A stretch of 64,000 nucleotides of DNA from an uncultured Lachnospiraceae bacterium (GCA_910578475.1 CAJTRK010000001.1:124001-188000), one strand, 5' to 3'; positions 42,150-51,483 are shown, counted from the first letter of the stretch. The notes: generated by a model not told the origin, from the sequence alone. Numbers and translations are program-made.

Positions 42150-44027
42150 ATGAATAAATTGGATGTACTGAAGAAATATTTCGGCTATGCCGAATTTCGT
42201 GAGGGGCAGGAAACTTTAATTGACGGCATTTTATCCGGGCGGGATGTGCTTGGAATCATGCCGACGGGGGCAGGAAAATCTATTTGCTATCAGGTTCCGG
42301 CTCTTCTTTTTCCGGGTATCACGCTTGTAATATCGCCGTTGATTTCTCTGATGAAAGACCAGGTACAGGCTCTGAATCAGGCGGGCGTTCATGCCGCTTA
42401 TATCAACAGTTCTCTGAGTGAATCTCAGATTTCCAAAGCATTGCGGCTGGCAGCGGCAGGACAGTATAAGATTATTTATGTGGCGCCGGAACGGTTGGAA
42501 ACTTATGATTTTATGGTGTTCGCGAGACAGGCGGAAATTTCGATGCTCACGGTGGATGAAGCGCATTGTATATCCCAGTGGGGGCAGGATTTCCGGCCAA
42601 GTTATCTGAAAATCGTACAGTTTATAAAACAGCTGGAAAAGCGTCCGGTCATCAGCGCTTTTACCGCGACGGCCACGGAAGCGGTGAAGGAAGATATTGT
42701 CTGTGTCCTCGGCCTGCAGAACCCGGATGTGCTTGTTACAGGATTTGACCGAAAGAATCTCTATTTTGCAGTAGAGACGCCGAAGAAAAAAGACAGTTAT
42801 GTCATAAATTATATCGGGGAGCATGCGTCGGAAAGCGGTATCGTATACTGCGCAACCAGAAAAAATGTGGATGCACTGTATGAGAAGCTGTGCGCGGAAG
42901 GCATTCCGGCGGCAAGATACCATGCGGGACTTACCGGAGAAGAGCGGAAACAGAGTCAGGAAGATTTTATTTTTGATACCCGTCCGGTCATGGTCGCCAC
43001 AAACGCTTTCGGAATGGGAATTGACAAGTCCAACGTGCGCTATGTCCTGCACTATAATATGCCGCAGAGTCTGGAAAATTATTATCAGGAGGCCGGCCGC
43101 GCCGGAAGAGACGGCGGGAGGGCGGAATGTATTCTGCTGTATTCGGCACAGGATGTTATGATAAACCGTTTTCTGATGGATAACAGGGAACAGAACGGCG
43201 AGTATACAAAGGAAGAGACGGAAGCGCTCAGGGAGCGGGACGAAGAACGGCTGAAAAAGATGACCTTCTATTGTATGACGCCGCACTGTCTGCGGGAATA
43301 TATCCTGCGTTATTTTGGGGAAAAAGGAACGGTAAACTGTGAAAACTGCCGGAATTGCCTCAGAGAATTTGAACAGGTCGATGTGACGGAAACGGCGATG
43401 AGTATTTTGGCCTGCATCCGGGAAGTCAGGCAGCGGTACGGCGTGAATGTCATTGCGGGAATGCTGGCGGGAGATGACCGTGCGAAACTGCGGGAATACG
43501 GCATGTTTTCCTACCGTTCCTACGGAATTTTGAAACCGATGCGTGAAGTGGAAATCAAGCAGCTCATCAACCGGATGCTGGTGGAAGGACTGCTTTCCGT
43601 AACAAATGATAAATATGCTATTTTGAAGATAACAGAGAGGGCGGAGGAAATGGCAGAGAACGGCGAACGTTTTATTCTGAAACAGCCGAAAGAAGAACCA
43701 AAGGCAGAGAAGAGCACGGCAGGAAAGAAGCCGGCGGCGGGAACACGGCGTTCCGATATATTAAATTCCAGAGGACTGGAACTGTTCGAGCAGCTTCGCG
43801 AGCTGCGCTCGACCATTGCGAAAGAACAAAATATGCCGCCTTATATTATCTTTGCGGATAAAACGTTAGTGGATATGTGCGTTCAGGTTCCGTTTAACAA
43901 AAAGGAAATGCTGAAAGTGACAGGAGTCGGTGAAAATAAGTTCACTCGATATGGTGAGAGATTCCTCGAAAGCATCAGAGAATATACGGGCGGAGTCCGC
44001 GAGAAGTTCTATTTTGGGGAGGAATAA
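42150..44027 (+). CDS. recQ: ATP-dependent DNA helicase RecQ
   Basis: The 625-aa protein has Walker A MPTGAGKSICYQ, DEAH box (VDEAHCISQWG), motif VI QEAGRAGRDG, the zinc-binding Cys pattern (NCENCRNC) and an HRDC domain near the C terminus (about residues 530-600). All catalytic motifs are intact. It unwinds DNA in recombination and repair. It follows the chemoreceptor gene after 36 bp without a visible terminator; the ribosome binding site is weak. Confidence 0.93.
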   Translation: MNKLDVLKKYFGYAEFREGQETLIDGILSGRDVLGIMPTGAGKSICYQVPALLFPGITLVISPLISLMKDQVQALNQAGVHAAYINSSLSESQISKALRLAAAGQYKIIYVAPERLETYDFMVFARQAEISMLTVDEAHCISQWGQDFRPSYLKIVQFIKQLEKRPVISAFTATATEAVKEDIVCVLGLQNPDVLVTGFDRKNLYFAVETPKKKDSYVINYIGEHASESGIVYCATRKNVDALYEKLCAEGIPAARYHAGLTGEERKQSQEDFIFDTRPVMVATNAFGMGIDKSNVRYVLHYNMPQSLENYYQEAGRAGRDGGRAECILLYSAQDVMINRFLMDNREQNGEYTKEETEALRERDEERLKKMTFYCMTPHCLREYILRYFGEKGTVNCENCRNCLREFEQVDVTETAMSILACIREVRQRYGVNVIAGMLAGDDRAKLREYGMFSYRSYGILKPMREVEIKQLINRMLVEGLLSVTNDKYAILKITERAEEMAENGERFILKQPKEEPKAEKSTAGKKPAAGTRRSDILNSRGLELFEQLRELRSTIAKEQNMPPYIIFADKTLVDMCVQVPFNKKEMLKVTGVGENKFTRYGERFLESIREYTGGVREKFYFGEE

Positions 44028-44030
44028 GCC

Positions 44031-44059
44031 TTTACTTTTGCAGGTGGGAATGATACAAT
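44031..44059 (+). promoter_or_regulatory. Promoter of the PocR receptor gene
   Basis: TTTACT at 44031-44036, 17-bp spacer, then TACAAT at 44054-44059 with an upstream TGA extended element. The gene starts at 44132. Confidence 0.65.
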
Positions 44060-44131
44060 AAAACATACATAAAATTTGTGCGATTGTCTTTAATATTGTG
44101 CAAAATTCACATGAGAAAGGACAGGGGAGTT

Positions 44132-44905
44132 ATGAGGATTGAAGATTTCTGTGATATGGCCAAGTTTGAAAATATTATGGATAACTGGGCGAAAAGTACA
44201 GGCCTGGCGACCGTAGCCGTTGGCGCAGACGGAAAGTACATCAGCGAATGTTATAATTTCACAGATTTTTGTATTAAACTGACAAGAGGCAGTAAGGAAG
44301 GGTGCAGACGCTGCGAGAAATGTGACCAGGAAGGACAGGGCGTATATACCTGTCATGCAGGGCTGGTAGATTTTGGGATTCCTATTGCATTAAGCGACGG
44401 CACGGTGCTCGGCAGAGTTATCGGCGGGCAGGTTCTCCCGGAAGAACCGAGTGACAGTGCATTTCGGGCTACGGCAAGAGAACTCGGCATTAACGAAGAA
44501 ACATACATCGAAGCGCTGCATAAAGTAAATGTAAGAACAAGAGAAGAAATTGAAGCATCCGCCAATCTTCTTGGCGATGTAATCAATATGTTTGTTCGTT
44601 CCAGTTATCAGGAGAAACAGAACGAGCGTATTCTGGAGAAACTGCGCAACGGCATTTCGAAGGCGGCCAAAGAGATTGACGCGGCCAATGCGAGCACTTC
44701 CCAGATAGCGGCTTTCAGCAAACGGCAGAATATGCTGGCTTTAAACGCTTCTATCGAGGCAGCCCGTGCGGGTGAAAGCGGAAAAGGATTTGCTGTCGTT
44801 GCCGCAGAGGTACAGAAGCTTGCAGGCGGTATGGCGGAAACGAGCAAGGAAATTGACGAAAGACTGGCACATCTTACCGTCACCATCAATGAATTGAACG
44901 ACTAG
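44132..44905 (+). CDS. PocR-domain sensory protein with short chemoreceptor signalling tip
   Basis: The 257-aa protein has an N-terminal PocR-like ligand-binding domain with its Cys-rich region ([14 protein letters not shown] and YTCHAGL), about residues 5-165, which in relatives binds small hydrocarbon derivatives. It ends in only the central part of the chemoreceptor signalling domain ([20 protein letters not shown]), far shorter than usual and without the long coiled coil. The ATG at 44132 follows AGGGGAG. Whether it couples to CheA is uncertain given the reduced tip. Confidence 0.8.
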   Translation: MRIEDFCDMAKFENIMDNWAKSTGLATVAVGADGKYISECYNFTDFCIKLTRGSKEGCRRCEKCDQEGQGVYTCHAGLVDFGIPIALSDGTVLGRVIGGQVLPEEPSDSAFRATARELGINEETYIEALHKVNVRTREEIEASANLLGDVINMFVRSSYQEKQNERILEKLRNGISKAAKEIDAANASTSQIAAFSKRQNMLALNASIEAARAGESGKGFAVVAAEVQKLAGGMAETSKEIDERLAHLTVTINELND

Positions 44906-44936
44906 GCGGAACTTGATTACTGGCGGGGAGATACAT

Positions 44937-45671
44937 ATGGTCTGGTTATCGGAATTTGCCGGATGCTTTATTCTTCTGGCAGGCGGTTATGCGTATATGT
45001 GCAATATATCGCTGAAAAAAACACAGATAGCTGCGTTGAACTATACGGAACTGACAATCGCGTGGAGCCTTGCGGTGGGATTCGGCCTTGCCGTATCTTC
45101 GATTATGGGCGGCCCTGCGTATTTGAATCCGGGCGTTGTTTTGGGAAATGTTATATGTAACGGTATGGGAATCGGAGAGGCGGCCCTCTATCTGCTCATG
45201 GAATTTCTGGCGGCGGGAGCGGCGATGCTTGTCTGCATGATTTTTTTCTGGGATTCCTTTCGGGCTTCCACAGATGCGCCGAAGCGGGGAATCTTTTCGG
45301 CATATCCGGTGGAAAAAAATCTTCCGCTGAATTTTATACAGGAGTTGATTGCGACATTCTTTTTCATGTTCATTGTGTTCATGTGCATCACGGGCGTCAG
45401 TGACCTGAAAGCAGGGAATCAGTCGTTAATCATCGGTATGGTCGGGTTCGGCGCCGTTGCTTTTCTTTCTTTATCGTTTAACAGTACGGGGTACAGCATG
45501 AATGCCATGCGTTCCGTATTCAGCAGCATATGGTTTACCGTTCTTCCTTTTCCGAACAAGAACGGGGAGAAAGTGGATTGGAAATATCAGCTGACCGTTA
45601 ATTTTATCGGTTCTTCTATGGGCGGTATTCTGGCGGTTATGGCTACAAGCTATTTAAAAAGTATATTATAA
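44937..45671 (+). CDS. Divergent MIP/aquaporin-like membrane channel
   Basis: The 244-aa protein has six predicted membrane helices. The first MIP loop reads AYLNPGVVLG in place of the usual NPA motif, and the second reads YSMNAMRS rather than NPAR, so both constriction motifs are altered. The charged cytoplasmic loop SFRASTDAPKRG is in the middle. Aquaporin family membership is probable; transport ability is uncertain. The ATG at 44937 follows GGGGAG. It follows the PocR gene after 31 bp and may share its transcript. Confidence 0.65.
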   Translation: MVWLSEFAGCFILLAGGYAYMCNISLKKTQIAALNYTELTIAWSLAVGFGLAVSSIMGGPAYLNPGVVLGNVICNGMGIGEAALYLLMEFLAAGAAMLVCMIFFWDSFRASTDAPKRGIFSAYPVEKNLPLNFIQELIATFFFMFIVFMCITGVSDLKAGNQSLIIGMVGFGAVAFLSLSFNSTGYSMNAMRSVFSSIWFTVLPFPNKNGEKVDWKYQLTVNFIGSSMGGILAVMATSYLKSIL

Positions 45672-45709
45672 CAGTTGAAATTTGTAATGGGAGGAAAGGA
45701 GGGATTACG

Positions 45710-46471
45710 ATGAGTACGATGTCAGTCGGCAGAGGAATGTTCAATATGTATTCCCATATTGCAAGCGGAAAGCGGATTCATTCCGCGGCGGATGATGCGG
45801 CGGGCCTTGCGATTGCAAAGCGCATGAAACGGGAAGAGACTGGACTGAACGTCGGCGCGCAGAACGCACAGATGGGAATTGCCGCATTGAATGTGGCGGA
45901 CGGAGCGTTGGGCGGTGTAACGGATTATCTGCAGAGAATCCGTGACCTTGCGGTACGCTCGATGAACGGCATCAATTCACCTTCGGATAAAGCCATTTAT
46001 CAGAGAGAAATTGACCAGATGAAACAGGGCATTCAATCTCTGGCGGAAGGCACTTCGCTGAATGAGCAGAAGCTGCTTGACGGAAGTATGGCTGACCTGG
46101 AGCTGGTAACGAATCCGAGCGGCGGCAGCAGAAGAATCCAGATGGCGAACACGACACTGGAAGCGCTTGGAATTGCTGATTTGGATGTGACTTCCGAAGA
46201 TTTCAGTCTGGATGCAATCGATAAGGCATTAGATATGGTGTCGGCACAGAGAGGCAGTCTCGGCGCTTCGACAAATGGGCTGGAGTATTCCTATAACTAT
46301 AATACATCAGCATCCTTGCAGCAGTTAAAATCCAGAAGCAGCCTTGAGGATTTGGATTTGCCGAAGGCGGTTTCGGAGAAGCAGAAGAAGGAACTTCTTT
46401 TTCAGTATCAGACTTTTATGATGAAAAAGAAGATGGAAGAGGAAGAAAAGACAAATAAGCTGCTTTTCTAA
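45710..46471 (+). CDS. Degenerate flagellin-like protein
   Basis: The 253-aa protein has the flagellin N-terminal D1 core (SGKRIHSAADDAAGLAIAKRMK near residue 20 and QMGIAALNVADGAL) but lacks the first D0 segment, and its C-terminal end diverges after NGLEYSYN: the usual ENL-AA-S-I pattern gives way to a Lys/Glu-rich tail (MKKKMEEEEKTNKLLF). It is much shorter than a standard flagellin and is unlikely to polymerise into a normal filament. It follows GGGAGGAAAGGAGGG. The gene neighbours chemoreceptors. Confidence 0.75.
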   Translation: MSTMSVGRGMFNMYSHIASGKRIHSAADDAAGLAIAKRMKREETGLNVGAQNAQMGIAALNVADGALGGVTDYLQRIRDLAVRSMNGINSPSDKAIYQREIDQMKQGIQSLAEGTSLNEQKLLDGSMADLELVTNPSGGSRRIQMANTTLEALGIADLDVTSEDFSLDAIDKALDMVSAQRGSLGASTNGLEYSYNYNTSASLQQLKSRSSLEDLDLPKAVSEKQKKELLFQYQTFMMKKKMEEEEKTNKLLF

Positions 46472-46482
46472 AAACGTATTTT

Positions 46483-46520
46483 ATCCCGGATATGCGAATA
46501 ACGTATATCCGGGATTTTTT
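46483..46520 (+). terminator. Terminator after the flagellin-like gene
   Basis: ATCCCGGATAT pairs with ATATCCGGGAT around a short loop, followed by TTTTTT. Confidence 0.9.
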
Positions 46521-46618
46521 ATGCTTGCATTTATTCCAGAATGCGTTATAATGATAAGACTACGGTCAAAACGCCTGCCGGTGCAGGCGAATCATTGCGA
46601 AAAGGAAAAGGTGCGGGA

Positions 46619-48016
46619 ATGTTCAGTAAAGCGAAGCGGAAATTTATCGGAGACAGAGCTTTTTATAAGATGGTGCTGGCAGTTGCGGTGCCTATTATGA
46701 TTCAGAACGGCATCACCAATTTTGTCGGACTGCTCGATAATATTATGGTCGGTCAGGTCGGCACGGAACAGATGTCTGGCGTTGCCATTGTCAATCAGCT
46801 GATGATGGTCTATTACCTTTGTGTATTCGGCGGACTTGCGGGCGCGGGAATTTTTACGGCGCAGTATTTCGGACAGAAGGACAACGAGGGAATCCGGCAG
46901 ACTTTCCGGTATAAATTCTGGATGGCTCTTATCCTGACGACAGGGGCCATATTGCTGTTTCTTTCTTTCGGAGAAAATCTGATTCAGATGTATCTGAAGG
47001 GGAGCAGCGACGGCGGAGACCTGGCGGCGGCGCTGTATCACGGGAAAAATTATATGCTTGTGATGCTTCTTGGGCTTCCGGCTTTTATGATGGTACAGAT
47101 ATATGTCAGCACGCTGCGCGAATGCGGAGAGACGGTCGTGCCGATGAAGGCCGGTATTGCCGCGGTCTTTGTGAACCTGTGTCTGAATTATCTTTTGATA
47201 TACGGAAAACTGGGACTGCCCGCGTTCGGTGTTGTGGGCGCGGCAATCGCGACGGTGATATCGCGATATGTGGAAGCCGCGATTGTCATCGTGTGGACAC
47301 ACCGGCACAAAGAAAAGAACCCATACATAGAAGGCGTATACGCCACGTTGAAAGTGTCGGGACATCTGGCAGGAAAATTTTTTATCAAGGGCGCGCCGCT
47401 GCTTATCAATGAGACGATGTGGTCGGCGGGAATGGCAATGCTGACCCAGTGTTATTCCATGAGGGGACTCAGCGTTATCGCCGGGCTGAACATCGCCAAT
47501 ACCATCAACAACGTATTTAATGTCGTGTTCATCGCTATGGGAGATGCGGTTGCAATCATTATCGGCCAGCTCCTCGGCGCGGGTAAGATGGAAGAAGCGC
47601 GGGATACGGATAATAAAATCATTGCCTTTTCGGTTGGCTGCTGCATCGGGGTGGCGGCTCTGATGGTCTGCATCGCACCGCTGTTCCCTCAAATCTATAA
47701 TACAAGTGATGAGGTAAAAGCGGTGGCGGTACAGTTCATCATCGCACAGGCGATTTTTATGCCTCAGGCTGCTTTCATGCACGCCACATACTTTACGCTG
47801 CGGTCGGGCGGAAAGACAATTGTTACGTTTCTGTTTGACAGCGTTTTTGTCTGGTGCGTCAGCGTTCCGGTCGCGTATTGCATGAGCCGCTTTACCGGTA
47901 TGCCCGTTATTATGATTTTTGCAATGGTGCAGATTTCAGACTGGATTAAATGTATCATCGGTTTTGTCCTGGTGAAAAAGGGCGTCTGGCTGCAGAATAT
48001 TGTAGCAAGGGAATAA
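46619..48016 (+). CDS. MATE family efflux transporter
   Basis: The 465-aa protein has about 12 membrane helices in two halves, with family motifs VGLLDNIMVGQVGTEQ near residue 30 and later GAAIATVISRYVEA and GDAVAIIIGQLLGAG. MATE proteins export drugs or metabolites using a Na+ or H+ gradient. The ATG at 46619 follows AAAGGAAAAGG; an in-frame earlier ATG at 46541 would add a non-family N terminus. Substrate unknown. Confidence 0.9.
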   Translation: MFSKAKRKFIGDRAFYKMVLAVAVPIMIQNGITNFVGLLDNIMVGQVGTEQMSGVAIVNQLMMVYYLCVFGGLAGAGIFTAQYFGQKDNEGIRQTFRYKFWMALILTTGAILLFLSFGENLIQMYLKGSSDGGDLAAALYHGKNYMLVMLLGLPAFMMVQIYVSTLRECGETVVPMKAGIAAVFVNLCLNYLLIYGKLGLPAFGVVGAAIATVISRYVEAAIVIVWTHRHKEKNPYIEGVYATLKVSGHLAGKFFIKGAPLLINETMWSAGMAMLTQCYSMRGLSVIAGLNIANTINNVFNVVFIAMGDAVAIIIGQLLGAGKMEEARDTDNKIIAFSVGCCIGVAALMVCIAPLFPQIYNTSDEVKAVAVQFIIAQAIFMPQAAFMHATYFTLRSGGKTIVTFLFDSVFVWCVSVPVAYCMSRFTGMPVIMIFAMVQISDWIKCIIGFVLVKKGVWLQNIVARE

Positions 48017-48021
48017 ACTCC

Positions 48022-48086
48022 ATTCCCGGAATGAAAACCATTCCCGGAATAAACTCCATTCCCGGAATGAAAACCATTCCCGGAAT
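48022..48086. repeat. 18-bp repeat of an 11-bp palindrome, four copies, between convergent genes
   Basis: The palindrome ATTCCCGGAAT occurs at 48022, 48040, 48058 and 48076 with spacing of exactly 18 bp. Spacers alternate between two sequences (GAAAACC and AAACTCC) to give a 36-bp double unit. It starts immediately at the MATE stop and ends before the XRE gene stop. Confidence 0.9.
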
Positions 48087-48098
48087 AAATTCTATTCT

Positions 48099-48563
48099 TT
48101 ATCTTTGGCGGCGGCAGAACAGGAACGCGGCGGCGGTTGCGATGCAGAGTATCAGGATATGCAGCGTAACGCCCGGAAAAAGGTTCCATAAAAAGTCGTT
48201 CATCCATGTGAGCCTTTCCATTAGTATAAGGGCGGCGAAAGCAATCAGATAGATGGCTGCACAGCCGAAAATCAAATTTTTCCGCCGCTCTTTTTTCTGC
48301 ATTGCATTTTCCAGTGATTTCTGCTGATTTTCCAGCATTTGTGTTTTGGCCGATAAAAGGTCGATTTCGGATGGTTTTAACAGGTAATCTGTTGAAACGT
48401 TAAAGATTTCGCATAAAGCGACGATTTTGTCCAGTTCCGGCACAGACTGTCCGCTTTCCCATTTGGAGACAGACTGTCTTGAGACGCCTGTTTTTTCTGC
48501 AAGCTGCTCCTGTGTCAGGTCGTTTGCCTTTCGAAGGTTTAATAATTTTTCTGATAAATCCAT
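48099..48563 (-). CDS. XRE-family regulator with two C-terminal TM helices
   Basis: The 154-aa protein has an N-terminal helix-turn-helix ([20 protein letters not shown]) and then two hydrophobic segments (about residues 98-118 and 128-148) that would tether it to the membrane. This layout is common in Firmicutes regulators that act on the adjacent export gene. The ATG follows AGGAGGAACTCAA. It is convergent with the MATE gene; partner unknown. Confidence 0.85.
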   Translation of the reverse strand: MDLSEKLLNLRKANDLTQEQLAEKTGVSRQSVSKWESGQSVPELDKIVALCEIFNVSTDYLLKPSEIDLLSAKTQMLENQQKSLENAMQKKERRKNLIFGCAAIYLIAFAALILMERLTWMNDFLWNLFPGVTLHILILCIATAAAFLFCRRQR

Positions 48564-48659
48564 TTGAGTTCCTCCTTGTGTTTGATGAGGATATCTTAAC
48601 AACGCATGCGGTTGCATACAATCAATCGGGATAGGAATCTGTGCCGCCTGTGGTTGCAT

Positions 48660-48700
48660 TTATAGGAAATTGCTGTAATCTCAGCAGCCTGCGTTTTTTA
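48660..48700 (+). repeat. Dispersed intergenic repeat, copy R2 (partial)
   Basis: TATAGGAAATTGCTGTAATC followed by AGCAGCCTGCGTTTTTTAT. It shares both ends of R3 but lacks the middle. Confidence 0.75.
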
Positions 48701-48704
48701 TCAT

Positions 48705-49943
48705 TCAGGCAATCATCCTTGTTTCATCTTGTGCGGCCGCTTCGGTTATTTGTGCGGGCCGTTTCTTTTTCCATATGGATTCCATGAGATACCGCAGAAG
48801 CAGCGGAATCGAAACGCCGGCCGCCAGATAGACCATTTTAAAGTGTTCCACGCCCCTTACAAGGTATATGTAGTCGATATAGGTTTTGAACTGTTCAAAA
48901 TCGAAATCGGCGCAGAAGCCGGAATGGGCGGCGACGCCGGCGAGAATGATTTTGATGAGCATAAAAATCATTATATGGTGCATCATGACCGTAAAAGTAT
49001 TCTGTCCCAAATATTTTACAGCCCGGTTTTCGCCGGCAACAGGAGTCAGCAGACGGGCAATGCGGAGCCAGAAGGCAATACCTGACACGATTGTCACATA
49101 TGGAATAACAGGCCCGTTGGCGAAGCTGGTGCACCAGACGGCGCTGAAACCCAGACCGTTGCAGCACAGGTGCAGAAGCGTCTGAATGCCGAGCAAAACC
49201 GCAAAATAAGGCAGACTGCCAAGCGTATCGTGTTTTTCCAGATTTTTACGGTAGAATTGTCCCATCTGGAAACAGGGAAAAAGGAAAAGGATTCTTCCGG
49301 GCGTTTTGTAGATGCCCCATACACGGCCTTCAATGGCAAATGATACGACAGCCATGCCGACGAGCAGGCAGACGGCCAGATACAGCCATTCCAGAACATG
49401 GTTTACGGAGTCGGCGGAAACTTCATCAGAAGCGTTTTGTCTGTTCAGGGTTCTGATAAATGTCCGCAGAGGCTTAGCTAAAAGCTGTTTTGCGATAATG
49501 CGCATGAATAGATTCATGACTTCGATGAAGAATAAGACCGGAACGAACCATGCGGCATAGTTATACAGGAACTGGTAGCCGTGCAGAAACGGCGTCAGGA
49601 AAAGTGTGCGGAAACTGATTTCTTCGCCGATTGCAAGTCCGCATGTGCGCAGAAAATGCGCGATGAGGCCGTAAAACAGGTTCCAGGCCAGATAAGGAAC
49701 GAGGAGCCGCCTGCATTTTCTGACGATATAGGCAAGGGGATGCTCTTCTTCCGCATCTTTATAAAAATAACCTGAAATAAACAGGAACAGCGGTACATGG
49801 AAAGAATAATAAGGGAACAGGCCGCCTGCCGCCATCAGGTCGTAACCGAGGTGGCCGGCAACAACCATAATTATCGCAAAGCCGGATAAGAGGCCGAAAG
49901 TCATATTATATGTATGTTTTTGCGTTTCCGTTTTTTTCATCAT
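48705..49943 (-). CDS. Acyltransferase family 3 membrane protein
   Basis: The 412-aa protein has about ten membrane helices and the acyltransferase-3 N-terminal pattern: FAIIMVVAGHLG with the catalytic His near residue 28 and FHVPLFLFISGYFY. These enzymes move an acyl group, usually acetyl, onto surface polymers or small sugars. It is adjacent to a small XRE gene on the same strand. A 13-bp palindrome lies before its start. Substrate unknown. Confidence 0.88.
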   Translation of the reverse strand: MMKKTETQKHTYNMTFGLLSGFAIIMVVAGHLGYDLMAAGGLFPYYSFHVPLFLFISGYFYKDAEEEHPLAYIVRKCRRLLVPYLAWNLFYGLIAHFLRTCGLAIGEEISFRTLFLTPFLHGYQFLYNYAAWFVPVLFFIEVMNLFMRIIAKQLLAKPLRTFIRTLNRQNASDEVSADSVNHVLEWLYLAVCLLVGMAVVSFAIEGRVWGIYKTPGRILFLFPCFQMGQFYRKNLEKHDTLGSLPYFAVLLGIQTLLHLCCNGLGFSAVWCTSFANGPVIPYVTIVSGIAFWLRIARLLTPVAGENRAVKYLGQNTFTVMMHHIMIFMLIKIILAGVAAHSGFCADFDFEQFKTYIDYIYLVRGVEHFKMVYLAAGVSIPLLLRYLMESIWKKKRPAQITEAAAQDETRMIA

Positions 49944-49983
49944 AGGAATACCATACCTTTATCTTTGAGTTAAAATTATATTA

Positions 49984-49996
49984 AGTATAGTATACT
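49984..49996 (-). promoter_or_regulatory. Palindrome in the promoter region of the acyltransferase gene
   Basis: AGTATAGTATACT is a perfect inverted repeat around a central G, about 41 bp before the ATG and next to an AT-rich -10-like region (TATAAT on - strand). Possible repressor site. Confidence 0.4.
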
Positions 49997-50197
49997 AAGA
50001 GACGCGGGAAAAGGGAAATGTTTTTATATGGAATTGAGCGACCTGTCAAAATATCATGAAATTAAAACATGACGTAAGATTATTTATTTGACGCAAGATA
50101 TGAACCTTGACACAGGATGTCGGGGTTTATGTGGTATACTTTATTCAAAGGAGTTATTTCCTAAGAGGGAAAGATAAGGAGAGAGAGGAATTTGCGA

Positions 50198-50998
50198 ATG
50201 GGATATACGGTAAAACAACTGAAAGAGCTGACGGGAACGGAATGCTATGCGATGTACGAACAACTCAATCATTATATCATGGATTCCTATAATGTGAATC
50301 AGCAATGGGAGAAAGAGAAAAAGGACGGGGAAATCTGCCTGCGCTATCGCCGCGGCGGAAAAACGCTCTGTACTGTCTATTTTCGCCGAGGCCAGATTGG
50401 CATAATGGTGATATTCGGAAAAGAGGAGCGGAAAAAATTTGAAGAATCGGAAAGCCGGTTTTCTGAAAAAGTACGGGATATTTACTATCGGGCCCAGACG
50501 TATCACGACGGAAAGTGGATGATGTTCGATGTGAGCAATTCGGAACTGTATGATGATATCAAGATGCTGTTGGAAATAAAAAAGTCTCCTGACAGAAAAC
50601 TCACGATGTGCGGTTACTGCTGTGATATGTGTCAGGCGTTCGTCAGAAATATCCGGAAAAAAGACGAACGGGAACAGTTGGCCGGTTATTGGAAGCGTTA
50701 TTACGATTTGGATATTCCCGTTGAAAACATGAATTGTGACGGATGCCGGTGTAGAAAAGCGGAAGCCCGCAGGATTGACGACGCCTGCCCTGTCCGCGCC
50801 TGCGTTCTGAGCAGAAAATTGAACGACTGCGCCGAATGTGAAAACTATCCCTGTGAGACGTTTCTGTCAAGAAAAGGATTGAGCCATGCAGAAGCGGATG
50901 AAATGGAAGAATTGGATGTTTTAAGCTACCATGAATATTTAGCGGCGTTTGACAATCGGTCAAGACTGGAGCGCAGGCTGAAAAGAAATGACGATTGA
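50198..50998 (+). CDS. DUF3788-DUF3795 domain fusion protein
   Basis: The 266-aa protein joins an N-terminal DUF3788-like domain (RRGGKTLCTVYFRRGQIG, then FGKEERKKFE) to a Cys-rich DUF3795-like domain from about residue 140 (CGYCCDMCQAF, NCDGCRC, CPVRAC, CAECENYPC). The Cys pairs suggest metal binding. Neither domain has an established function. The ATG at 50198 follows AGAGAGG; TTG at 50192 is also in frame. An extended -10 (TGG-TATACT) lies at 50132-50140. Confidence 0.8.
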   Translation: MGYTVKQLKELTGTECYAMYEQLNHYIMDSYNVNQQWEKEKKDGEICLRYRRGGKTLCTVYFRRGQIGIMVIFGKEERKKFEESESRFSEKVRDIYYRAQTYHDGKWMMFDVSNSELYDDIKMLLEIKKSPDRKLTMCGYCCDMCQAFVRNIRKKDEREQLAGYWKRYYDLDIPVENMNCDGCRCRKAEARRIDDACPVRACVLSRKLNDCAECENYPCETFLSRKGLSHAEADEMEELDVLSYHEYLAAFDNRSRLERRLKRNDD

Positions 50999-50999
50999 T

Positions 51000-51028
51000 G
51001 GAAAGGTGATTTTGGAAAGGTGATTTTG
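51000..51028 (+). repeat. 14-bp tandem duplication after the DUF3788-DUF3795 gene
   Basis: GGAAAGGTGATTTT occurs twice back to back. The remainder of 51029-51390 shows no supported gene or regulatory motif; a 64-codon ORF from 51105 has no ribosome binding site. Confidence 0.75.
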
Positions 51029-51390
51029 TAAAATATACTTTTATTTATAGCCGGATTTTGATAAAATGGGTATCATAAATATAAAAACGCTTTCATAATA
51101 CCGTATGAACCGGGCAAAATTATCGTCTGGAACATTTTGGCCTATTGACGAAACGTCTTTTATCCGCTATGATAAACAGAGTAAGAGTTACATCTTCATG
51201 TGCCTGCGGGTTGCAAAGATGTATCAGGATTTGAGGAAAGAGAGGAAAATGTATGTTAAGCATTGTGAGTGTGGAGCTTTCAGTAAACTGAATAGTTGAT
51301 GATTTCTTTATCTGCCATACAAAGTGCTTTGCATACTTTCTATATAACGATTGATTTCCCAAGAAGCATGACTGTCCGGTCATGTTTTTA

Positions 51391-51483
51391 TCCTATAGGA
51401 AATTGCTGTAATCTTAGTGGATGCCAGACAAGAATTTACGCAGTAAATTCTTGGAACGCAGGCTGCTGAGCCTGCGTTTTTTA
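51391..51483 (+). repeat. Dispersed intergenic repeat, copy R3 (longest)
   Basis: Begins TCCTATAGGAAATTGCTG, contains GCCAGACAAGAATTTACG and an internal perfect 10-bp inverted repeat (AAGAATTTAC/GTAAATTCTT), and ends with the terminator at 51455-51483. Same order of parts as R1 at 30477. Confidence 0.8.
51455..51483 (+). terminator. Terminator within repeat R3
   Basis: AACGCAGGCT-GCTG-AGCCTGCGTT followed by T residues: a strong hairpin with T run, carried by the repeat. Confidence 0.85.

Noticed and set aside
48013..48092. CRISPR-like regular repeats after the MATE gene
   Set aside because: The spacing is only 18 bp, spacers alternate between two fixed sequences and no cas genes are present.
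50107..50140. Standard promoter TTGACA plus TATACT before the DUF3788 gene
   Set aside because: The spacer is 22 bp, too long; only the extended -10 part remains credible.
51105..51299. Possible 64-aa + strand protein
   Set aside because: No ribosome binding site and no recognisable features; likely chance ORF in intergenic DNA.
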